Source of the DNA: Ohessyouella blattaphilus
GTDB taxonomy: Bacteria; Bacillota; Clostridia; Lachnospirales; Lachnospiraceae
NCBI RefSeq assembly: GCF_024721265.1
Contig: NZ_JAMXOC010000002.1
Span: forward strand, 215,253 to 279,252
DNA length: 64,000 nucleotides
Reading direction: 5' to 3'
The notes beneath the pieces were generated by a model. That model did not search any database. It worked only from the letters and a program-made list of their open reading frames with translations, and was not told the origin of the DNA. This document shows, piece after piece, positions 46,194 to 53,798 of this stretch (position 1 is the first letter of the stretch; each line of letters starts with the position of its first letter). Both the position numbers and the translations under genes were made by a program.

Positions 46194-47032
46194 CCTTTTT
46201 GAACCTCCTCTATTGTTTTGTTAGGCGTGGATGCCCCTGCAGTAATTCCTAGAACATTAATGTCTTTAAGCTTTGTCTTATCAAGATCCCTGATGGTCTG
46301 TACAAAAAAAGTCTTCTCACAGGTGTCCTTACATATTTCAAATAACTTCTGACTGTTCGAACTATGCATGTCGCCAATCACAATCATGGCGTCCACTCTA
46401 CTTGCAATCTCTCTTGCCTCGGCCTGTCTTTCTCTTGTTGCCGAACAAATTGTGTTGCAAACACTTACATTGTACCCTTTTCCTAAAATTATTTCAACTA
46501 ATTCTTTGAATTTATTGTGATTAAAAGTTGTTTGGGCAACGATTGTCACCTTCTGGCTTTTATCCTCTAGGGTAAAGGCCCGCGCCTTCGCTTCGTCGCT
46601 GATGATTTCAATCTTCTCATCCCCCCAGCCTCTGATGCCTTCCACTTCAGGGTGAGCAGGATTTCCGATAATGATTACGAACTCTCCTTGAGCCGTCTTT
46701 TCTGCGACGATGTTATGAATTCGTTTTACAAAAGGACACGTACCATCTACGTAATGGATTTTTCGCTCCTCTAGCAAATCGTAAACCTTTTTTGGAACCC
46801 CGTGAGAACGAATAATCACCGTCCCCTCTTTAACGCCAGCTAAAGCCTCTAAACCATCAATAATCCGGACGCCCTTTGCTTTAAAATCATCATTTACAAT
46901 TTCGTTATGAATAATCGGACCATACGTATAGATCGGACGATTTTCTCCCTTTCTAAGCTCTTCATAGACTAAGTTAACAGCTTTTTCAACACCAAAGCAA
47001 AACCCAGCGCTCTTAGCGGTAATTATCTCCAT
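46181..47032 (-). CDS. ispH: 4-hydroxy-3-methylbut-2-enyl diphosphate reductase IspH
   Basis: 283 residues. IspH makes IPP and DMAPP in the last step of the MEP pathway. The three cluster cysteines are seen in AKSAGFCFGVEKAV, DGTCPFVKRIH and VCNTICSATRERQ. The start shares one base with the cmk stop codon and the end overlaps rpsA, so the three genes are translationally linked. Confidence 0.96.
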   Translation of the reverse strand: MEIITAKSAGFCFGVEKAVNLVYEELRKGENRPIYTYGPIIHNEIVNDDFKAKGVRIIDGLEALAGVKEGTVIIRSHGVPKKVYDLLEERKIHYVDGTCPFVKRIHNIVAEKTAQGEFVIIIGNPAHPEVEGIRGWGDEKIEIISDEAKARAFTLEDKSQKVTIVAQTTFNHNKFKELVEIILGKGYNVSVCNTICSATRERQAEAREIASRVDAMIVIGDMHSSNSQKLFEICKDTCEKTFFVQTIRDLDKTKLKDINVLGITAGASTPNKTIEEVQKGCQI

Positions 47033-47697
47033 TACATCACCTCGTCAATATATCCTTCGATCCTAGCCACTACTTCTGCAATCGTCATCCGGGAACTATC
47101 AACTAAGTGAGCATCTTCGGCCTGCTTTAGTGGAGCAATCTCTCGGTGCATATCCTGGTAGTCCCGCTGCTCAATATCTGCTTCTATTTGGGAGAGTTCT
47201 GGTTGCTCACCTTTTTTTATTAGTTCTTGATAGCGGCGATTTGCTCGTTCGAAGACACTGGCTGTTAAGTAAATCTTTACCTGAGCCTCCGGTAAAACAA
47301 AGGTACCAATATCGCGACCATCCATGACTACGTCGTTTTTAGAAGCGATATCTTTTTGTAAATCTAAAAGTTTGGCTCGCACTTCTTTAATCGCACTTAT
47401 TTTTGAAGCGATGTTCCCTACCTCTTCCCTGCGAATCTCCTTGCTAACGTTTTTGCCATTAGCAAGGACCTGTTGCTCCCCTGCTTCGTACGCAAGCTCT
47501 ACGTTCACCTCTGGCAGATGCTTAGTAACCGCTTCTTTATCATTCGTATCCACACCGGCTTGTAATAAAGAGTATCCTAGGGCCCGGTAGAGGGCTCCCG
47601 TATCTACATAGATAAAACCTCTATTTTTTGCTACCATTTTGGCAATGGTGCTTTTACCCGCTCCTGCTGGGCCATCAATTGCCACATTAAATCCCAT
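47032..47697 (-). CDS. cmk: Cytidylate kinase Cmk
   Basis: 221 residues from the ATG at 47697, preceded by AAGGAG; the longer frame runs into the upstream gene. P-loop AIDGPAGAGKSTIAKM near residues 6-21, YVDTGALYRALGY, and VMDGRDIGTFVLPEA as in bacterial CMP kinases. It phosphorylates CMP and dCMP. It overlaps the flavoprotein gene by 11 nt. Confidence 0.95.
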   Translation of the reverse strand: MGFNVAIDGPAGAGKSTIAKMVAKNRGFIYVDTGALYRALGYSLLQAGVDTNDKEAVTKHLPEVNVELAYEAGEQQVLANGKNVSKEIRREEVGNIASKISAIKEVRAKLLDLQKDIASKNDVVMDGRDIGTFVLPEAQVKIYLTASVFERANRRYQELIKKGEQPELSQIEADIEQRDYQDMHREIAPLKQAEDAHLVDSSRMTIAEVVARIEGYIDEVM

Positions 47698-48940
47698 TTT
47701 CTTCTCCTTTCGCAGCACTGATTCCCGCTTGATACCCAGTTGACCAAGCGATTTGGAGGTTGAATCCACCAGTCAGCGCATCTACATCTATTACTTCACC
47801 GGCAAAATATAGACCGGTAATCTTCTTCGTCTCTAAAGTACTTGGATTAAGTTCTTTTACATCAACACCGCCGGCGGTAATAATCGCTTCTTTAAACGGT
47901 CGCGGCCTTGTTACCGTCATCTTAACGTTTTTGATATAGGTTACTAGCTCTTGGCGCATCTCCTTCGTAATCTCATTTACCACCTGATCGCCTCTAATAG
48001 GCCCTTCACTTAGCAGTACCGGTACGAATTTCGCCGGAAACAGCGCCGTAATCACATTTTTAAACTGCTTATTAAGGCCGGCTTCAAATTCTCGCAGAAT
48101 CCGTTTGTCCAGTTGCTCTTCGGAAAGCGCTGGTTTTAAATCAAGGCTAAAGGTAAGCTCCTGCCCACTTAACGCCTTGCTGCACGCACTACTGCCGCTT
48201 AAGACAATGGGCCCGCTAATTCCGTAATGGGTAAATAACATTTCCCCAAACTCTTGATAAAGTACTTTCCCTTTTGCTAGGAAGGTACCTTTTACATTCT
48301 TAAGGGATAACCCTTGCAAAAGGGGAACCCAAGGATCTCTTACTTCAAGGCCAACTAACGCCGGTCTCGGAGAAACTACCTTTAATCCCCGTTCTTTAGC
48401 AAACTTATAGCCGTCCCCTGTGGAACCGGTAGATTCGTATGAGCACCCACCAGTAGCAATGATACAGCTATCGCCAAAGTATTCCTTTTCTCTTGTAGAA
48501 AGAGACTTAAAAGCATCTTCTTGGTAATTAAGACTAGTAACCTCACTCCCCAGTAGGATCTTCACATTTTGCTTACGAAGCTCTCGCTCCAAAGCTTTAA
48601 TTACATCGGAAGAACGATCACTTGCGGGAAATACCCGCTCCCCTCGCTCTTCCTTTAGCGACAGACCTAAGCTTTCAAAAAAGGCCATCACCTGAAAATT
48701 ATCAAAGCTATAAAAGCTACTGTACATAAACTTCTTATTGGAAATCACCTGTTCAAAAAAAGCTTCACTCTCACAGCCATTAGTTAAGTTACAGCGACCT
48801 TTCCCAGTAATAAAAAGCTTCTTTCCCAGCTTTTCATTCTTTTCGAAAATGGTAACCGCAGCCCCTTCTCTAGCCGCGCTAATTCCCGCTATCATTCCGG
48901 CAGCGCCGCCACCAATTATCAATACTTCCTTACTCTTCAC
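47687..48940 (-). CDS. HI0933/YhiN-family FAD-dependent oxidoreductase (BaiN-like)
   Basis: 417 residues. FAD-binding start VLIIGGGAAGMIAGISAAREG at residues 6-26, then KKLFITGKGRCNLTNG and the C-terminal GLYFAGEVIDVDALTGGFN. The family member BaiN of Clostridium scindens was proposed to act on bile acid intermediates, but the gene is nearly universal in Firmicutes and placement upstream of cmk-ispH-rpsA is common, so a housekeeping role is equally likely. The ATG overlaps the rpiR stop region by 11 nt. Confidence 0.9.
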   Translation of the reverse strand: MKSKEVLIIGGGAAGMIAGISAAREGAAVTIFEKNEKLGKKLFITGKGRCNLTNGCESEAFFEQVISNKKFMYSSFYSFDNFQVMAFFESLGLSLKEERGERVFPASDRSSDVIKALERELRKQNVKILLGSEVTSLNYQEDAFKSLSTREKEYFGDSCIIATGGCSYESTGSTGDGYKFAKERGLKVVSPRPALVGLEVRDPWVPLLQGLSLKNVKGTFLAKGKVLYQEFGEMLFTHYGISGPIVLSGSSACSKALSGQELTFSLDLKPALSEEQLDKRILREFEAGLNKQFKNVITALFPAKFVPVLLSEGPIRGDQVVNEITKEMRQELVTYIKNVKMTVTRPRPFKEAIITAGGVDVKELNPSTLETKKITGLYFAGEVIDVDALTGGFNLQIAWSTGYQAGISAAKGEENGI

Positions 48941-49850
48941 GATCTTCTCCTGGATTCAAATCCAACCGATCGGCCACCCGATTCAGCTCCTCTTTATTAT
49001 AAACCTGGTATTCATCCCAGATATCCTCTAAGGTTTCTAGAGTCCTAACCACCTCGTCTTGCTTCTTCATACAAAGGGCTACCACAAGGGCGTTGATTAC
49101 GCTTAATGGGGCAACTAGTGAATCCACAATCGAAATCATATCGCTTCTGGCAATTAAATTGCAGGACGAATACATAGTAATCGGCGAACGAGCGCTATCG
49201 GTAATGGCAATTACCTTGGCCTTACGGTTGCAGGCAAACTCTAACGCCTTTAAGGTTCGCATCGAATAGCGGGGAAAAGAAATGCCGATAATCACATCTT
49301 CCTCGCTAATGCGAATCATCTGCTCAAAAATCTCACTGGCGCTATTGGTATTAATTAAGGTCACCTGATCACAGGCCAAATGGAGATAAAAATTGAGAAA
49401 ACCTGCTAAAGGCGCACAGCTACGAATCCCGATAATATAAATCTTTCTTGCCTTTAAGATGGTATCCACCGCCAGTTCAAAAGCCTCATGGTCAATATTT
49501 GCCATAGTCTGCTTAATCTTATCGATGTCGGCGTGGAGGACACTATCGAGAATCTCTTTTTCCGTAATCCGCCCGTAGGTAACTTCCATGCGCTGAATGG
49601 AATTAAGCTTTGTCCGTACCAATTCCCCTAATGCCTTTTGTAACTCCGGATAACCGCTGAAGCCCAGCGTGGTAGCAAAGCGAACCACCGTGGACTCGCT
49701 GACACCTACTTCTTTCCCCACTCGCGCCGCCGTCATAAAGGCCGCTTTATCGTAATTCTTCTCATAGAAATCGGCTAGCCGCTTTTGACCCTTGCTAAAT
49801 TTGGCGTAGCCGTCTTCCATCTGTTCTAGTAAGTTGTTATCTCTTGACAT
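48930..49850 (-). CDS. MurR/RpiR family transcriptional regulator
   Basis: 306 residues. An N-terminal HTH_6 domain ([32 protein letters not shown], about residues 38-70) and a SIS sugar-phosphate-binding domain ([15 protein letters not shown] to [14 protein letters not shown]). Such proteins sense phosphosugars; the adjacent hexosamine-type glycan locus is a possible target. GGAG is 10 nt before the ATG. It overlaps the ubiquitin-like gene by 14 nt and the flavoprotein gene by 11 nt, so it is co-transcribed with both. Confidence 0.93.
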   Translation of the reverse strand: MSRDNNLLEQMEDGYAKFSKGQKRLADFYEKNYDKAAFMTAARVGKEVGVSESTVVRFATTLGFSGYPELQKALGELVRTKLNSIQRMEVTYGRITEKEILDSVLHADIDKIKQTMANIDHEAFELAVDTILKARKIYIIGIRSCAPLAGFLNFYLHLACDQVTLINTNSASEIFEQMIRISEEDVIIGISFPRYSMRTLKALEFACNRKAKVIAITDSARSPITMYSSCNLIARSDMISIVDSLVAPLSVINALVVALCMKKQDEVVRTLETLEDIWDEYQVYNKEELNRVADRLDLNPGEDREE

Positions 49851-50622
49851 GTTTCACACTCCAACCCAGTATCATCATTAAACATAAAAAAACTAACAGA
49901 ACAACCGAAGTCCCCTCCGTAGCATCACCTGTTCGCACGCCCCCGCCATTCATACTCACCTGCGGACTAGACGGATTGCTGGTATCGCCCGTTGGTGGCA
50001 CATCTTCCGCAACCGGCTCTTCCGCAACCGGCTCTTCCGCAACCGGCTCTTCGCTAGCGCTACTGACCTTAATCGTAATCGCCTTTTGGGAAATCACTGT
50101 TTCGTTAGATGAAAGTTGAATATTCGTGCTGTATTCACCAATGCTAAGACCTTTCTTGACTTTTAAGTTAATCTTATAACTATCATAGCCTACTTCTAAT
50201 TTGCCTTCATAAGAATTATCAAGTGACGCAATACATCCCTCTGGTATATTAGCTGAAATAACAACATATTCGTAGTCGCCTTCGTGATAATTGTCAAGAA
50301 GCTCAATCACTTCAAGACCATCGATAGCATTTCTAAGCACGAGATGAAGGGTGGATTCTTTTTGAATATTGTAATCGGATAATGTTTTACCTTCCTCTAA
50401 CTGTTTGCCCGCAAATATTAATCTTTGTTGTATTGGAAGAATCCCTTCCTTTTCTTGAATCTTAGATTTAATACTATCAATAGTATCGGTCGGCTCTACC
50501 TCTAGCGTAATCGTTTTCCCTGTTAGAGTTTTTACAAATATCTGCATCGCTTGCAATGGCGTCACCAGAATCATGGCACAGATAAGAGCTACGACCGGTA
50601 TTAATTTAACTTTATAACTCAT
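49837..50622 (-). CDS. Exported, membrane-anchored ubiquitin-like protein
   Basis: 261 residues. A signal peptide (1-25, ending TPLQA) is followed by a ubiquitin domain that begins at Met26 with [19 protein letters not shown]. Against human ubiquitin residues 1-72 I count 62 identities. All seven Lys (positions 31, 36, 52, 54, 58, 73, 88 here), the Leu8/Ile44/Val70 patch and His68 are kept. After Arg72 the LRGG tail is replaced by NAIDG, so the usual conjugation end is lost. Then come an Ig-like beta region (about 103-188), three EEPVA repeats (191-205), two TGD segments (PPTGD, VRTGD) and a membrane segment (240-256) with KHVKR, a degenerate sortase-type end. Own promoter and strong AGGAGGTG site; it overlaps rpiR. 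Related proteins: Bacteroides fragilis BfUbb, a secreted ubiquitin. Acquisition from a eukaryote is inferred. Confidence 0.95.
   Translation of the reverse strand: MSYKVKLIPVVALICAMILVTPLQAMQIFVKTLTGKTITLEVEPTDTIDSIKSKIQEKEGILPIQQRLIFAGKQLEEGKTLSDYNIQKESTLHLVLRNAIDGLEVIELLDNYHEGDYEYVVISANIPEGCIASLDNSYEGKLEVGYDSYKINLKVKKGLSIGEYSTNIQLSSNETVISQKAITIKVSSASEEPVAEEPVAEEPVAEDVPPTGDTSNPSSPQVSMNGGGVRTGDATEGTSVVLLVFLCLMMILGWSVKHVKR
50008..50052 (-). repeat. Three perfect 15-bp tandem repeats coding EEPVA
   Basis: The 15-nt unit cgcaaccggctcttc (plus strand) occurs three times without any mismatch. The linker it encodes separates the Ig-like region from the membrane anchor. Perfect copies point to recent slippage, so copy number may vary among strains. 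Confidence 0.9.
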
Positions 50623-50629
50623 CGGCTTC

Positions 50630-50659
50630 CACCTCCTTTTTCATCTTAGAAGTATAACA
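50630..50659 (-). promoter_or_regulatory. Promoter and ribosome-binding site of the ubiquitin-like gene
   Basis: Extended -10 box TGTTATACT (50659-50651) on the minus strand, with no good -35 hexamer. Farther on is the full Shine-Dalgarno AGGAGGTG (50637-50630), 9 nt between AGGAGG and the ATG. The promoter lies just beyond the terminator of the kinase gene, so the ubiquitin gene is transcribed separately from the glycan operon. Confidence 0.65.
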
Positions 50660-50675
50660 TAATTACTATAAAAAA

Positions 50676-50704
50676 ACGAGACTTCCCAAAAACGAAAGTC
50701 TCGT
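50676..50704 (-). terminator. Intrinsic terminator of the glycan importer/kinase operon
   Basis: ACGAGACTT with AAGTCTCGT (9-bp stem, 11-nt loop) followed by a run of T residues on the minus strand (50675-50670). It lies 15 nt after the kinase stop codon. Confidence 0.9.
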
Positions 50705-50718
50705 ACTCATTCTGTAGT

Positions 50719-51831
50719 TTAACTATACTTTTTTACAATCTCTTGCATAATCTCCCATTTCGCTTCCATATCCTCTACTAATTTAAACTGCGTTCGACAG
50801 CGATCTAGATTATGCCCTTCCCGGTGCGTCTTAAAATAAATATCTCCTTGTAAATAATCGGTCAAAAAGCGAACACCGCATTCATACGTCATCACTTTTG
50901 CTCCCATAGGCAAGGATTCGATTTCTTGCGGAGTAAGTTTACCGCCACACCCTTTTATAAAGCCTTTTGTAAACAACGCAAATAACTCCATATCACAAGC
51001 GACCTTTGTTAAATCTTGCTCGTCTTCCACTGCTGTGCTTGCACCGAAGCGTATGGCGTCACCAAAGTCGTTGACTGCAAGCCCCGGCATCACGGTATCT
51101 AAATCAATAACACAAATGCCATGACCTGTTTTATTATCAATCATAATATTGTTGAATTTTGTATCATTATGGGTCACTCGTAAAGGCAAATCACCTATTA
51201 ATAATAACTCTCCTAAATAGTTTCCTAACTCTTCCCGTTCAAGGGCAAAAGCGATTTCATTCTGAACGAAAGCCGCTCTTCCCATTATATCAGACTCGAT
51301 AGCTCTTTTAAGCGCTACCACTCTAGCCCTAGTATCGTGGAAGCCTTTAATCGTTTCGTGTAGTGTATCCGCTTGGTAACCATCCAATAGATACTGAAAA
51401 TTACCGAAAGCAACCGCGCTTTCATAAAAATGCTCTGGCTTTTCTACAACATCATAACTCGTTGCATCTGTTATATATTTATACGAGCGCCAATAATCAC
51501 CTTCAGAGTCTACATAATAGGGCTGTTCACTAATCGTTGGAATCACATTCAGCGTTTCCCGTTCTGGATTGCCTCCGTGTTCGATAATTCGCTCTCGCAG
51601 ATAAGTCGTCACTCCAACGATGTTCTCCATTAATTCCACCGGTTTTAAAAAAACTTCATTATTCATCCGCTGTAAGATCACTTTAATCTGGCCCATTTCG
51701 GCAATTTCATACACCAGCAAAAAAGTATCGTTGATATGACCACTGCCATACAGGCCTTCGTAAATAAGAGTACCTTCAAACTGAAAATTCTCTCTTACCT
51801 CCTTCAGCCTTTCTTTTGTTATCTCCTGCAT
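50719..51831 (-). CDS. nahK: N-acetylhexosamine 1-kinase-like phosphotransferase
   Basis: 370 residues of the aminoglycoside phosphotransferase fold, about the size of bifidobacterial NahK. The catalytic motif THNDTKFNNIMID near residues 217-229 and the metal-binding VIDLDTVMPGLAVNDFGDAIR follow. NahK phosphorylates GlcNAc or GalNAc at C1 after phosphorolysis of lacto-N-biose or galacto-N-biose. Location with a GH112 phosphorylase and a sugar importer supports this; substrate choice is not shown by sequence alone. GGGAGG precedes the ATG. Confidence 0.82.
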   Translation of the reverse strand: MQEITKERLKEVRENFQFEGTLIYEGLYGSGHINDTFLLVYEIAEMGQIKVILQRMNNEVFLKPVELMENIVGVTTYLRERIIEHGGNPERETLNVIPTISEQPYYVDSEGDYWRSYKYITDATSYDVVEKPEHFYESAVAFGNFQYLLDGYQADTLHETIKGFHDTRARVVALKRAIESDIMGRAAFVQNEIAFALEREELGNYLGELLLIGDLPLRVTHNDTKFNNIMIDNKTGHGICVIDLDTVMPGLAVNDFGDAIRFGASTAVEDEQDLTKVACDMELFALFTKGFIKGCGGKLTPQEIESLPMGAKVMTYECGVRFLTDYLQGDIYFKTHREGHNLDRCRTQFKLVEDMEAKWEIMQEIVKKYS

Positions 51832-51880
51832 TCGTTAATCCTCCCACAGATTATCTGGGTAGATACCTTCCATTTTTCTT

Positions 51881-52771
51881 TTACCCCTTTATGCCGCCTG
51901 TAATACCGGAAATAATTTTCTCTGATAAGAAAATGTATAAAATAAAGGTTGGCAAAAAAACAATTACAACTGCCGCAAACATCCCTGCCCAATTGCCGGT
52001 ATACTGCATGGACTGCAACATTCCGTATAGACCTACTGCTACCGGGCGTAACTCATCACTATTGGCGAAAATCAGAGATAAGAAATACTCGTTCCAGATA
52101 TTGATAAAGTTAAAAATGGTAACGGTTACAATGCCTGACTGTGCCATTGGAAACATAATTCGCCAAAACGTCTTCATCGGCGGACATCCGTCAATTGCCG
52201 CCGCCTCTTCATACGTGCGCGAAATATTACTGAAAAAAGTAAGTAGAAAAATTGTTGTATAGGGAATGTTTATTCCCACGTATAAAAGGATTAATACCCC
52301 TTTTGTCGCCAAAACATTATTCAAAATACCCAGATTTGCTACAACACCAAATAAAGGAAGTACAATCATCGTTATCGGTACACCCATTGCCGAAACAAAA
52401 CCCGTCTGTATCACCTTGTTGGCAATAAACTTGAATCGTGATAAAACATAAGCTGCCGGTGCACATATCAAAATCAGCAAGGTACATGAAATCAAGGAGT
52501 AAACCAATGAATTTGAAAAGAAGGTGGCCACATTCGAAGAACCCCAAGCCTTTGCATAATTTTCAAAGTGTAAGCCACTCGGGAACTTCAATGTATTTCC
52601 TGCAAAAATATCACTAGTGGTGGAAAGACTCGCTGCCAAAATCCACCCTAATAACATAAACGTAAAAATTACCCAAATCAGAATAATAAGATATCCAGGA
52701 GTGAGTTTTAATTCCTTCTTCCAGTTAATCTTTTCTCTTTTTTTCTTTTCTTTCATATTTTTTCCAGCCAT
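51881..52771 (-). CDS. Sugar ABC transporter permease, MalG type
   Basis: 296 residues from the ATG at 52771, preceded by AAGGAGG; an in-frame GTG two codons earlier is less likely. Six membrane segments and the EAA loop YEEAAAIDGCPPMKTFWRIMFPM that contacts the ATPase. Works with the adjacent MalF-type permease and binding protein. No ATPase gene is present, so a shared MsmX/MsiK-type ATPase encoded elsewhere is needed. Confidence 0.93.
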   Translation of the reverse strand: MAGKNMKEKKKREKINWKKELKLTPGYLIILIWVIFTFMLLGWILAASLSTTSDIFAGNTLKFPSGLHFENYAKAWGSSNVATFFSNSLVYSLISCTLLILICAPAAYVLSRFKFIANKVIQTGFVSAMGVPITMIVLPLFGVVANLGILNNVLATKGVLILLYVGINIPYTTIFLLTFFSNISRTYEEAAAIDGCPPMKTFWRIMFPMAQSGIVTVTIFNFINIWNEYFLSLIFANSDELRPVAVGLYGMLQSMQYTGNWAGMFAAVVIVFLPTFILYIFLSEKIISGITGGIKG

Positions 52772-52786
52772 TATCACCCCTCCTTC

Positions 52787-53692
52787 CTACAATTCCAAAT
52801 CGTCATCTTTAAGTAGTTTATTACATATAGTAAAGATTAGAACAACACACAGACTTAGAATAATTCCAATCGCTGCGCCATAACCAGCATTTCGGTCCGT
52901 TACCGCATTTCCTGCACCAAAGGTGTGCATATACATATATTGAACCGGAACTAGCGTAGATTTATCGGCGGTAACATTTGAAAATAGTTGTGACCATACA
53001 AAGAAAGCCGCCGAGCTTACTGTCCACATGGTAATATTCGTTTTAAAGACCCCTTTCAAAAGAGGTAAAGTAATATAGCGAAATTTTTGTACTATATTTG
53101 CGCCATCAATAGTTGCTGCTTCATATAATTCTGGACTAATCCTCTCAATTCCGCTCATCCAAATCAACATATGATAGCCAACCATTCCGAAGCAATATGC
53201 AAAAAGCAGAGCCCAAAACTTATGAGCTGTATCAAGCCACGGTGTTGCAGCTAAACTTTTTAAGCCTAAGGCTTCGAAAAAGGATTTCAATAGTCCAAAC
53301 TTTGAACTATACACATACTGTAGCCACATGGTTGCTAGGGCTACCGCACTAACAATATTCGGCAGATAGATAATCGCTCTAAAAAACTTTTTCCCGCGAA
53401 TGCCACTGGTTAAGATTACCGCAAAGAGTAGCGAGAGCGTCATAACGATTACCCCACCAATCGCCCAAATTTTTAGAATGTTATACATCGCCGTCTTGAA
53501 AATAGCTGTAGAAAATAGCTTTTGGAAGTTGCCAAGACCGACAAATTCCCACAAATCCATCGCATCCGTCACCGAGTCAATCTTATAAAGACTCATCATC
53601 ACCGTTCTAATAATCGGATACAGAAACACTATGAGGAAAATTACGACTGCTGGCGTTAGGAATGCCACTATCATCCCTTTATTCTTCTTCAT
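52787..53692 (-). CDS. Sugar ABC transporter permease, MalF type
   Basis: 301 residues, six membrane segments, EAA loop LYEAATIDGANIVQKFRYITLPLL. Belongs to the CUT1 family, which imports di- and oligosaccharides. It starts about 106 nt after the binding-protein gene, with a hairpin between, and precedes the second permease by 15 nt. Confidence 0.93.
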   Translation of the reverse strand: MKKNKGMIVAFLTPAVVIFLIVFLYPIIRTVMMSLYKIDSVTDAMDLWEFVGLGNFQKLFSTAIFKTAMYNILKIWAIGGVIVMTLSLLFAVILTSGIRGKKFFRAIIYLPNIVSAVALATMWLQYVYSSKFGLLKSFFEALGLKSLAATPWLDTAHKFWALLFAYCFGMVGYHMLIWMSGIERISPELYEAATIDGANIVQKFRYITLPLLKGVFKTNITMWTVSSAAFFVWSQLFSNVTADKSTLVPVQYMYMHTFGAGNAVTDRNAGYGAAIGIILSLCVVLIFTICNKLLKDDDLEL

Positions 53693-53724
53693 TCAATCTC
53701 CTCCTACCCTCTTTTTAAAGAGAC

Positions 53725-53768
53725 AAGCAGGTGAAGATGGTTTTCCCCTAACCACCTGCCACCTGCTT
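53725..53768. other. Intercistronic hairpin between binding protein and permease genes
   Basis: AAGCAGGTG and CACCTGCTT form a 9-bp stem with an inner GGTT/AACC pair. No T-run follows on the minus strand. Such structures commonly protect the upstream message so that the binding protein is made in excess over the permeases. Confidence 0.55.
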
Positions 53769-53798
53769 ATTTACTATATAATTATATTATTCATTATC

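Noticed and set aside
49837..50622. Ubiquitin sequence as eukaryotic contamination or assembly chimera
   Set aside because: The reading frame is continuous with a bacterial signal peptide, bacterial linker and membrane anchor, has a Shine-Dalgarno, no intron, and overlaps rpiR by 14 nt.
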